This document shows, in pieces, positions 11,129-20,820 of a stretch of DNA of 64,000 nucleotides (position 1 is the stretch's first letter; the number at the start of each line of letters is the position of its first letter). Made by a program: the position numbers and the translations under genes. A model generated the notes under the pieces. That model was not told the origin of the DNA, ran no database searches, and saw nothing but the letters and a program-made list of their open reading frames with translations. This stretch comes from Nymphaea colorata (Eukaryota > Streptophyta > Magnoliopsida > Nymphaeales > Nymphaeaceae): contig NC_045142.1 in NCBI RefSeq assembly GCF_008831285.2, forward strand, positions 21,207,354 through 21,271,353, read 5' to 3'.

Positions 11129-11808
11129 CGTGTCTTCCTCCTTTTACGGCGAAGGTTGAAGCTCCGGCAAGGTATGTTGGTCGAACTCTGGTCACCATGC
11201 TCCTTCTTCTCCTCGGCTCCTTAGTTGGTTCTCACGATCTCCAATGGTGGACGCCTCCTTCCTCGAGCGAGCTATGGATGGGAGCAGCTGGTTGTGGTGC
11301 GGATCGCCTTCCTAGAATTGAGGTATAATCCTTCCCAAGTTTGGTTGATGGGAATCTCTTAGAATCGTGCCAAATCTCTTGCCTTTGGTGAAAGTTGACT
11401 AGGTTCAATGAACCTAATGGGCTGGACGATCCTTTCCTTGATTGTTGGAGACAGATTAGGTAAGTGGGTCTCGCAAGGGTGGGCGAGCTGCCTTCCACCA
11501 CGTGCCTTCACCTTATGGTGCCACCAAACTCCTTCCTTAACTGATTCGGTCCAGGTTCAATAAACCTAGGTGCGTGAGATCTCCTTTCCAAGATAGTAGG
11601 GGATGGGTATAGCAAGTGTCGTCCCTTCCTTTTTGGAACGGTCTAGGTGGCACGCTTCCTTCTTGCGGCGCCTCCCAAATCTATCATCTTAGTTGTTGGG
11701 CCCCTCTCCCCACGTGTTGCCACCTGTCCAACTCGAGATCAGCTGCAATTCTGACCTTCCTAAAGTGTCCGGATTGGATTTGGAAGGACTGGACGGCACC
11801 AAGAACCT
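11129..11808. other. Continuation of family X interior, no gene seen
   Basis: This segment precedes the second LTR-like block and has no counterpart elsewhere in the window, because the other copy is cut off by a copia insertion. Short open frames on both strands overlap each other and show no motif. A clear polypurine tract before the LTR-like block was not found. Confidence 0.5.
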
Positions 11809-12401
11809 CTCGGCATAGCTGAGTTTAGTTGTGGGAGTCGTTTCATAGAACTGGGTTGGGGAGGCATCTCGGTTTGAAGAACCGAGGGAGTGACGTATCA
11901 GCTTCAAGAACCGGGTCGGGGAGCAACTCAGTTTCAAGAACCAAGTTGGGGAGACATCTCAGTTCGAGTTGAGGAGCCTCTCGATTTCATGAACCAGGTT
12001 GGAGACTGTTACAATCTAGGGTTCAGATCAGGAATCGGGTCTACTGGACTGATCCAGAAGATCACTATAAATAAGAAAATTGTGGGGGTCATTAGGGTTA
12101 TCGATGAACTAGGGCTTTTCCTCTGGTGAGGGTTGCTCTAACAGGGTTAGGCAGTGTGAGGAGCCTCTCAATTTCATGAACCAGGTTGGAGACTGTTACA
12201 ATCTAGGGTTCGGATCAGGAATCGGGTCTACTGGACTGATCCAGAAGATCACTATAAATAAGGGAATTGTGGGGGTCATTAGGGTTATCGATGAACTAGG
12301 GATTTTCCTCTGGTTAGGGTTGCTCTAACAGGGTTAGGCAGTGTGTGTGGGGGTGAGTGTTTTCTTGTAGCAGGTGGATGTTAGCAAGTGGTGGCTAACA
12401 A
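11809..12401 (+). repeat. LTR-like block of family X, downstream copy with duplicated promoter
   Basis: Homologous to 1309-1704, it holds the same 30-32 bp minisatellite followed by TATA and leader. A 187 bp segment starting GAGGAGCCTCTC is tandemly duplicated (11971 and 12158), so two TATA-like boxes lie upstream of one primer site. The block ends ...GGCTAACA and is followed by A plus the primer site. It may be the 3' LTR of the upstream element, the 5' LTR of a second one, or both after unequal recombination. Confidence 0.6.
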
Positions 12402-12922
12402 TGGTATCAGAGCCGGTCGTCTTATTCACCAAACCAAACCACCTCTTCACATTGTCAGCTAATGAGGATGAGGATCCTGCAGTTCTTGAATCCTTCTGCA
12501 AGCAATTGGAGGAAGAGCACCAAATGATGGACAAGTTCACGGAGGCGATGGAAAGGAAGGTTGGGAAGATCGAGCAGTCCCAAGAATCCATGAATAAGAG
12601 ATTGGGAATGATAATGGCACAACAAAAGGCTTTCAAAGACCTGCTGGAACAATTGCTTAACTTAGATGGTAAGTTGATCAGAACTGAGAACATTCTAGAG
12701 TTGTCATACAAGGATGGAGAACAAATAGTAAAGGTAGTGTCCGCCTCTCAAGACAAAGAGATGGTTAAGGTCTGTCATCAACTCGATTTTTATGGTAGCA
12801 ACAATAATTTCCCTTGCGTTGAGGTCATGAAGCCAGAGATTGCAGGAAGTGAAGAGAACCTACAAGAAAATGGCCATAAAATCGTTAACGTTGATGAAAA
12901 AGGAACAGGCCAGATTTTATGA
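12401..12922 (+). CDS. Family X coiled-coil ORF, copy 2
   Basis: About 173 residues from the ATG at 12401; the frame is open upstream to 12374 with a GTG. It matches the 1704-2213 product almost throughout: same N-terminus, acidic patch, then a Glu/Lys/Met/Leu-rich coiled-coil segment with ERKVGKIEQSQESMNKRLG. One Asn codon is missing relative to the other copies, which keeps the frame. It ends in GTGQIL, while the first copy stops earlier. No catalytic motif is visible and I cannot assign a family. A gag-like structural role is inferred only from position behind a primer site. Confidence 0.55.
   Translation: MVSEPVVLFTKPNHLFTLSANEDEDPAVLESFCKQLEEEHQMMDKFTEAMERKVGKIEQSQESMNKRLGMIMAQQKAFKDLLEQLLNLDGKLIRTENILELSYKDGEQIVKVVSASQDKEMVKVCHQLDFYGSNNNFPCVEVMKPEIAGSEENLQENGHKIVNVDEKGTGQIL
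12402..12414 (+). other. Primer binding site, initiator tRNA-Met type
   Basis: TGGTATCAGAGCC follows the LTR-like end ...GGCTAACA with one base between. As in the upstream copy, the first ATG of the coiled-coil frame (12401) overlaps the site. Confidence 0.85.
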
Positions 12923-13265
12923 AATCTTGGATGTTCGTTCATACTTCATGCCGATTCAAGTTGGAAAAATTGGGAAGCACCATGTAGGCCATGGGGGCAC
13001 ATTCGTTCGATCACCCAAGAAAGGCACCATTCCCCTATCTCCAATAGTCAAACGGCAAGGTACGCATAATTCTTCTTATGTTTATGTGGAGTTATTGGCA
13101 GAGCGCCAAGTCGCTTTGCTGGAGGCCTCACATGCGAATGGAAGGAGTGCAAAGAAGCCATGGAAACCGCCATGGGAGAATGGCATGAATAGTCAGGTGA
13201 TCAAGGAGGAGGTGAGGCTGGCGACTCAAAGCAAGATGCAGGGACACAAGGGAACGAAGTTCTGA
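12903..13265 (+). CDS. Family X second ORF, longest copy
   Basis: This frame overlaps the end of the coiled-coil ORF and stays open to 13265. It contains GKHHVGHGGTFVRSPKKGTI, then THNSSYVYVEL, then a C-terminal basic stretch (AERQVALLEASHANGRSAKK and onward to a Lys-rich end). The corresponding frames at 2.3 and 48.5 kb are stopped earlier. The open frame extends upstream to 12840, but that part overlaps the coiled-coil ORF. The domain is not recognised. It could be expressed as a frameshift extension of the first ORF. Confidence 0.4.
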   Translation, partial: EQARFYEILDVRSYFMPIQVGKIGKHHVGHGGTFVRSPKKGTIPLSPIVKRQGTHNSSYVYVELLAERQVALLEASHANGRSAKKPWKPPWENGMNSQVIKEEVRLATQSKMQGHKGTKF

Positions 13266-13416
13266 GGCACCACTATTTGATATTACAGTTGCTGACATTT
13301 TTCCCTTGGTGATTTGCAGTCATGTTCCAAAAAGGGGCAAGTAAAACGTTGGGCATTCTCTTACCAATGGCAAGTCTATGAGAATAAGGGAAAAGCCTCA
13401 TAAAGGTCCGAAGGGT

Positions 13417-13722
13417 GAAATGTAGAACAGATGCATGGACAGAAAAGAAGGGGATATAGAAGCTACAAAATAACTAAAAAGAGTAAAAGCTTCATAATCA
13501 GTCTATCATCTCCTCAGATTCCTTTCTATTGGTGGGGAAAGGGCATGAAAAAAAAGTGGATGGGGTGTTGGATAACCAATCACTGTAGCCTAAGTGAATT
13601 GTATGGAACGGTTAAGCCTTGGCCAATACCCGAATTGAGTGTAACCATTCAGCACCTGTGGCTGTGGACAGGTTCGGTGGTAATGACTGGAGCAAACATG
13701 CGTGTGTGGTATCTCAATCACA
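13417..13722. repeat. 300 bp direct repeat, copy 1
   Basis: This begins GAAATGTAGAACAGATGC exactly where homology to the family X interior stops (after CCGAAGGGT). It matches 14097-14396 through TTGGATAACCAATCACTGTAGCC and the following GTATGGAACGGTTAAGC. The two copies are in the same orientation with about 375 bp between. The sequence differences are moderate, so the pair is not recent. Confidence 0.8.
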
Positions 13723-14096
13723 CCTAAAGATTGCAGTAACCTTAATCAAACGAGGGCCTATGTGTAAAAAATATAATAAAAAAATTATATTAGTTAAAGA
13801 CTGATGTATTTCTCTTCAAGTGCATTAATCCTTAAAAAGAAATTCAAGATTTTCAGTTTGGCATAACTCAGGTCCCACTGAAAGTGCAAGTATAGTGTTC
13901 TGTGTTTGAATGAGAGCACAGAGCGGAGTTTAATTTTTACTGTATCTTAAGTATTCAAGCCAAGTTTAATCTTGAACTCAGATTAGAATTCTTCTGAACT
14001 CGTTAAAAGGAAAATAGAAATATGAAAGGCTACGGCCAAATTATGGGCACAGCCTAAATTAATCTCAGTCTTCAATGGAGGGGAAATTCGAAAATA
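13723..14096. other. Spacer between the 300 bp direct repeats
   Basis: AT-rich, with no gene and no clear primer site after the first repeat. If the two repeats were LTRs of a miniature element this would be its interior, but the evidence is insufficient. Confidence 0.5.
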
Positions 14097-14396
14097 GAAA
14101 TGTAGAAGAGATGCCTGGACAGCAAAGAATATTCTCATTAATAGAAGTGGGGATGTAGAAGCTACACAATAACTAAAAAGAGTAAAATCTTCATAATAAG
14201 TCTATCCTCTCCTCGCATTCTTTTCTATTGGAGGGGAAAGAGCATGAAAAAAAGAGAGGGCAGGGTATTGGATAACCAATCACTGTAGCCTGAGTGAATT
14301 GTATGGAACGGTTAAGCTTTGGCCAACACCATAATCGAGTGCAACCATTCTGCACCTGTGGCTGTGGCCAAGTTTGGTGGTGATGGCTGGAGAAGG
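14097..14396. repeat. 300 bp direct repeat, copy 2
   Basis: Second copy of the 13417-13722 sequence, starting GAAATGTAGAAGAGATGCC. It has a 20 bp insertion-like difference near its start (ATTCTCATTAATAG) and ends at GATGGCTGGAG. Neither copy codes for a plausible protein. Confidence 0.8.
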
Positions 14397-16310
14397 GACC
14401 AGGGTTGAGTGTCTCTGGTTCGCCTAAATGAGCCCACAAAATTTGGCGTCTGATTTTGATGATAAAAAGGCATTGGGTAATTCTGGTTGGCATTGTTTGG
14501 TGGAAAAAGATCAAACGAAAGGAGAGAGAGAGGAGGGAGGGAAGGGGCGGAAGCTTCACATTTGTACAAATAAATTTATTTCAAGTTATGGAAATTGCAT
14601 GTCAAATGAATGCCAACCAACCATCTCTATACCATATTTACAATCGTTTCCCAAAAAGTCTTATAAAAATGGGGAAGATAAAAAAGCTGATGTGCCCATG
14701 CCCATGGAAACTAGATCAATCAAATTCTAAACAATGAAAAGAAGAAAAAGAAGCGAAGATTTCTCAAGCTCTTCCTTTGCCTTCTACCAAGAGTTGGTCA
14801 ACTGTGCATCCCCTAATTCTCACGCTCATCCAATTGAGCCGACTGCAAGCAGATTACATTTCATGGCCAATTTAAGAGTGAGACTGGCCAGATTCTAATT
14901 AATTTTTAATATTTCTTGAAATTTTTATTAACCATATATTTTTGACAAATATTCGAAAACCAAACTCCTATTTGATCCGAGCAAACAAGCAATTTGGCGA
15001 TTGCTGCAAGCAGAGGAGATGAACAACAACATGACGATGGCGAGGTGAGCAACAAGCAAACTGAGCAAGGAGAAATGCCAGAAAACGAGCAACAAAGCAG
15101 GTGAATCATGGATTTTTTGATGAAGCAGAAAAATTTGGGAAGCAATGACAGAGTTGACAAACCTTTCTTCTTCTTCGCCTATTCTGTCAGCGACAATCGG
15201 TCGATTGTGATGGATGCTTGACATCAGTGCACGCTGCATTGGAAAGGTCCACAGGGATAAGCGGAAGGTGGATTTTCACCAGAAAGGGGGCGAAGGATTG
15301 GCTTTATTGTCACAAATAACACATCTTTTTTAAGTTGAGATTTAGGAAAGGATCTACAAACCGATCCTAATGGCTCAATCCTAATTCCAGTTATCAACAT
15401 TTGTTGTAGTGAGTACTCACCGGTGGAAACCATGATGGATTGGGAAGGAGAGAAAGAGAGAGATAATATTGAGGCAGAGAGAGAGGCACTGCATTAGAGG
15501 CGATTTGGTCTAAGATCCTAAAATGCAAGAAGGAAGTTGATATGGAAGAGCAATCAACACACACGAGAGTAGCATGAGAGAAATCCAACCGACATAATCT
15601 GCCTTTTTAAGACATTATGTCCAAACAAGAATCTGAAGCCTCCAATTGATGTGGTTATAAAAAACAGGAACTTTCCAACTGGATATCCAACTAACCTTTC
15701 TAGAGTACTAGAAGGCGCTAGTAAAAAGAAAGACGCCGCAGCGAGACGAAGAGGAGCAAAACGCAATCATTCCAACCTCTCTGTTTTGTCATGCATTCAA
15801 TCTTTTGTTGTTTAAAAGAATGGGGAAATCCTAGATTTACATTACGCTTCTGCAACTTAACTGGTGGGTTTGAGGGGAGAAAGAGAAAGAGAGAGAAAAA
15901 AGGTGGAAAAGGTTATCGCGCAACTGTGGTTCACACAAAATATGCAAATGGCTTGGGTGGGAAAACCCATTCATTGTCCTGGCCAAATGTAGAGGTTATT
16001 CACTACGGTTCTTGTCCTAAAGTATTGGTCGTAGGGCACAAACAAAAATATTGTAGTGACAATGTGCTAGCATGAATTGTATTTGTACATGCCTGCAGTT
16101 GGGACACTATGTCTTGTTTAGATAGTCTATCAAGACTGGGTTCTGAAATGCAATAATATATTTTGTTGTCACCATCATGAAATATACATATGTGACGTTA
16201 TGCATAGTATCTTAATATGGATGATGGTTAACATACTCATGCCCACCTCTGTGTTTAACACGTAAATTTGACGATAGAAACTCTTTTTGTAGACACAATT
16301 TTATTTGAAT
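14397..16310. other. Intergenic DNA, no supported gene
   Basis: Overlapping short frames on both strands without domains. GTAGTG-ended motifs at about 15411 and 16058 resemble CACTA-transposon termini on the minus strand, but no matching left ends were found. I see no other structure. Confidence 0.55.
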
Positions 16311-16730
16311 GAATAATAAAACGAATCCTACAGTTGCTTTATTGCAATCTGGTTTAAAGCCAGTTCATATAGTATCATTGTTGCATTTAATTTTTCTGAG
16401 TGCTTATTTCCTACTTGTAAGCATGAAATTACTTGAGTCTACCATAAAATAAATCATGTAGTTGTGTTATCGCATGATTTTTGGTTCTTATCGCATTCTT
16501 GTAAACCTAAATTTATTTTAGGATATCATAAAATGCATATTGCATTTGCATTATTAGAATCTATTTTGTTTGATTGCTTATTGCCTTTTATTAAGCACCA
16601 TGTTATCGTAAAACCAATCCATACAATGATATTATTGCTTTTAATTTTTCTAAGTGTTTATCACATCGTTGTAAACACTTTTTTAGTTGACCTATGTCCT
16701 AAAACAAATCCTACAATTGTGTAAGCAAAT
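16311..16730. repeat. Degenerate tandem repeat, AT-rich
   Basis: Blocks of the type AAAAC(G/C)AATCC.TACA..TG followed by ATTTTTCT(G/A)AGTG(C/T)TTAT recur about 290 bp apart (near 16319 and 16611), with weaker copies between. This is an old local duplication with no coding potential. Confidence 0.5.
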
Positions 16731-19700
16731 ATAATAGGACTCAATCAGAGAGCTCGGAGTGCCTTGTAATACTGCATGCTCACCGACTACAGAGAGCCTT
16801 TTTGCTTGCTCCTGAACAACAGAAAAGAAAAATGGCACAAATCAATAAAAAAAAGGTTCACTGTTACTACCCTCTGCTGGACTCTATTTCACCAAGGAAC
16901 CCCTTAGTGCTGAATCTCTTCTTCAGCCAAATCTGCTATTCTTTGTCACCAGGTGGGGTCAGTTGATAATGAGCCCCTGTAGTGTGCAGCACGAGCAACC
17001 AAAGAAAAAAAAATTTGGGCATATTCCACGTTAGTAAAAAAACGAGAAAGGAGAAAACAGATAAAAAAAAAAAGAATAAAAAATGAGGGGCCCGATTTCG
17101 CCATAGAACACCTATGTCACCCGGATGCGGCAACCCTGGTGATGCACCCGTGTTTGCGTCTGCGACCCGACTTGCACCCAGCCCGCACCTTATTGATTTC
17201 AATTTTTTTTAGTTTTCTTATCAAATTTGACATTATTAATATATTATAATAATAAATTAATAATAATAATAAATACCCTCGCTGCACCGCCGCACCACAA
17301 TTTTTTGAGATGTATCGCACCGGCACCGGCACCCTTTTATTTTTTTCAATTATTATCCTACAACCTTTTGGGTTTCAGTAGGGGTCTGGTTGACTCGTAC
17401 TTTGTAAAAAAATAATTTCAGGACCCAACCAAGAAAGATTTTAGTTGCGCAGAGTAAAGTAAAGACGATGTTCAGAATCTCTTATACATGCAGCTGTCGG
17501 TGCATTACAAATCATGCTCCTTCATGATAAAATTCTTTGTAACGTATTTGCATTATAGAATGTAGTGGCATGTGTATACATCAATATTGATGATCTATCT
17601 CACTACAGAAAGTCCCCGTACATTGGATTTAAAAACAGTTTAACACATAGTTTTTTTTAATTGAACTGTAAAAAAGTAACGTATATATCTTTTCCCAATC
17701 ACTATGTGTGACGTCAATGTATTTAAATCTAAAAATCCAAACCAACAATGTTTTCAATGTTAAGAGACACTACTCCACAAATTAAATAAGAAAAATAAGT
17801 GATAACTCCTTTTGAGAAACACCAAATGTCCACCCAACTTTTCCTTATGTTTTTCAAACAAACACTTGATCTCGTCAAAAGTATTGAAGCAATCACCCAA
17901 ATGATGAAATTATCCCTTCAGGTGAGCAGGATTTTACCCACCACCTGAAAGAAGGCCAAAGCACTAAAAAATATTAGTCACCCAAAAGATGAAATTATCC
18001 CTTCAAATTGAAAATATTACCAAGAAAATAAAAATAAAAATGAAAAATTACTAATTAATGGCTTCCCTACAAACTCCAAAATTATATAGATCAAGATTGT
18101 GGGGATGAGTTTAAATTGAAAGATGTAACTCACTAATAGCTATATATATGTAAAAGGTATTCTGGATCTTACAACCAACATGAGCTATTAAGTGAACCAA
18201 GTTGAAGAGTACTGTTTCAAAAATGTCAATGACTGAAAGCGAGATATATATGTAAAAAAGTATCTCGGGGTTTTTGATGTGGCAACATGCAGGATTGATT
18301 ATGGAATTTTGCCTGTAAGGCGAAGAATTTTGTGGAAAATTCTCGCACATAAAAATTAAGGAACTAGAATATAGAACCAGAAGGATCATTCCTTGTTCGT
18401 TGAAAACTGCAAACACAAAAACTGAGGATGTTTTTCCTTTGTTAACTAAAATTAATTTTAAGTCTGATACTTGGATAGAAATAAAACAAAATAATTAGTC
18501 AACCTGTAAAAATAAGCCAAAGAATTAGCCAACATGTAAAACTAATCTGAATGTGGATATTAAAAGCGCCAAAGGAAGAATATCATTTTGTTCTTCATTG
18601 TATGAAAGCTGGGAACATCATGAAAGGTGAAATTGCCTTCTTTTTTTTGGTTGGCAATCACCATGATTTCTTGATGTATAGATACACCTTTTGATGGACG
18701 GAAATTGTAATAGTGAAAGCAACATAATACTTATATTTCAGGGCTGATTTCATCTTTCGAATGATGTCTTTCAACATGTGGCTGCATTTTCTTTCCCCTT
18801 AGTGCGTTGACTTGTAAGGAATAGATCCCGCCAGACATACCTTTGATTGATTGGAACTGAAACTTGCTAGGAGAAAGGTGTGGATACTTATCCATACCAG
18901 TGATTTTTGTGGCTGGTATATATGCCCTACGGTAGATTTTTGTTGCCGTTAAATCGTATGTATACTGGTGATTGTTAAATGTTAACACCCATATATGTCT
19001 TCACTGCTATAAAACTTCAACGGTTGTTTTTTCCACCGGTAAATCGTGTCGTAACCTGTACCAATGAAAGAAGCACATATTACCACTATTATTTGAAGCA
19101 AGCATGCAACCGCCCACTTCAGCTGCCTCCTATCACTCAAGTGTCCCCCCCCCCCTCTCTGTTTTGTGATTGACACTTGCCTCTTTTCTATTTTCATATT
19201 TCATGTTAGCTCTGTTTTTGTTTTGATTTACTTTTTTCTCAACAACATGTTAAGATTTAACCAAGGTTGTATGTTGAATTAAACCATGTCAAATTTACCA
19301 TGTTTCTTATACTCATCATGACATCTGCAGCCACACAAACAGTCTAAAGTTATCTCTAACAAACAATGTACCTTAATCACATATAGATGTACATGTTTTG
19401 AACATTAATTGAGATGGCCAAAAATCTAGTTCAAAATCCAATTTGTTGGTAGATGACATTATTTGAGACTGTTTTTTTTTTTAATTCATGGCAAGTACTG
19501 TTCTCAAGAAATTCAAAGCAATTGAATAAGCCAGAAATTTTCAGGACTTGTTTTCTAATGACCCAATTTCAGCAAGTGACCAGAAGGCCCATCCTACCCT
19601 TGGCCTACACTATTATCTGCACAAAGATCAGAAAGGAAAGATCTTGTGGAAGAAAATATAAAAAATAAAGGATGTGAAATGAAAAGCTGCTAACTAGTAG

Positions 19701-20697
19701 GTAAAAACTGAATGTTTCCACCGGCTCAGCCTTTCCAACCTCTTGATCCTAGAATGCAGTCCCAAACTGAAACTCAACCAGTCACACAGGCAAACATAAG
19801 GTGCAGTGCACATGCAAATGGAAGCAAGAAGTCCACAGGAAATACTGAAGAAGTTTCTTTAGAACTGTCTGTTTCACAATTTTAATGAAGACTGGAAAAT
19901 ATAATGTCATTTAAGGCTACTTCTCCATGTTAATATAAAAATAATCAACTATGAAACTGTTCATTTACCAATTACAACTTTCAATGAAATAAGTCTTGTT
20001 TATAGGGAAACATTGACTCGTTATAGAAAATATGACATCCTTTTAAAGTGCCCCTCCCACAATTAAGGAACTGAGTTTCAGAAGTACCTATGGCTAATAA
20101 AAGGTTATGGAAGACTGACTTTTTTTTTTATCCTATCTCTACTGAGGAACTTCAAGACTGATGACCTTAAAAAATTCACTCTCAGTGGATGCTGGCAATG
20201 CAATGTGGTTGGACCCTCATGTTGGCTTGAATGAATCAGCCTTTTAGAGGAGGGTGAGTCAGGGCCTGCTACTAAAGAGCATAGCAAGTTACAAGTCTCA
20301 GTAGGACATGTATTTTTATTACTATAGGTTAGGTGAGGTTACCATTATCCTTTTTTGGCAACGAATCTTATGTGTCCCTAATAAAGGGAATCTGTAAATT
20401 TTTCAAGGTTTCAAAAACCAAAAAGGCATGGAAGCACATGAGATGTAGCTCCAGTTCCTTCAGAAAAGGTAAGATCTTTGGTGCAAAAGAATGGACCAAT
20501 AAGATAACAAAGAAAAATAAACGGCTCCAATTCCTATCTCTGTTTATGTGAAATATACCACATATATAATCATCATTCACATTATCGATTGACAAGAATT
20601 TTCAGCAATCAGAAAATCCAAATACTGTAATGTTTTTCAAATAGATGAATTTCTTTGTATGACGAAGGGTGTTAAAAAGATTGAAAAGTTGTTTGAC
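16731..20697. other. Intergenic DNA up to the assembly gap
   Basis: No supported gene. At 17090-17340 there is a block with GCACC-rich segments on both sides of a TAATAATAA microsatellite (17224-17275), resembling a small DNA-transposon remnant, but I could not define its ends. A C-run (19145-19155) is present. The remainder is AT-rich sequence with short frames on both strands that lack any recognisable domain. Confidence 0.55.
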
Positions 20698-20797
20698 NNN
20701 NNNNNNNNNNNNNNNNNNNNNNNNNNNNNNNNNNNNNNNNNNNNNNNNNNNNNNNNNNNNNNNNNNNNNNNNNNNNNNNNNNNNNNNNNNNNNNNNN
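20698..20797. other. Assembly gap (100 N)
   Basis: Exactly 100 unknown bases separate non-repetitive sequence on the left from satellite on the right. A round 100 N is the usual placeholder for a gap of unknown size, so the true array may be much longer and the left boundary is not resolved. Confidence 0.95.
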
Positions 20798-20820
20798 TTG
20801 TTACATCTATAATGAATGAT

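Noticed and set aside
14191-14569. 122-codon minus-strand frame
   Set aside because: It is only partly within the 300 bp repeat, the other repeat copy does not preserve it, and it has no recognisable domain.
17090-17340. GCACC-rich segments on both sides of an ATT microsatellite, possible DNA transposon
   Set aside because: Inverted ends and target duplication could not be defined.
15411-17612. CACTA-like termini (GTAGTG ending 15411 and 16058, CACTAC at 16001 and CACTACAGAAAG at 17601)
   Set aside because: No two ends match as inverted repeats beyond about six bases and no 3 bp target duplications were seen, so no element can be drawn.
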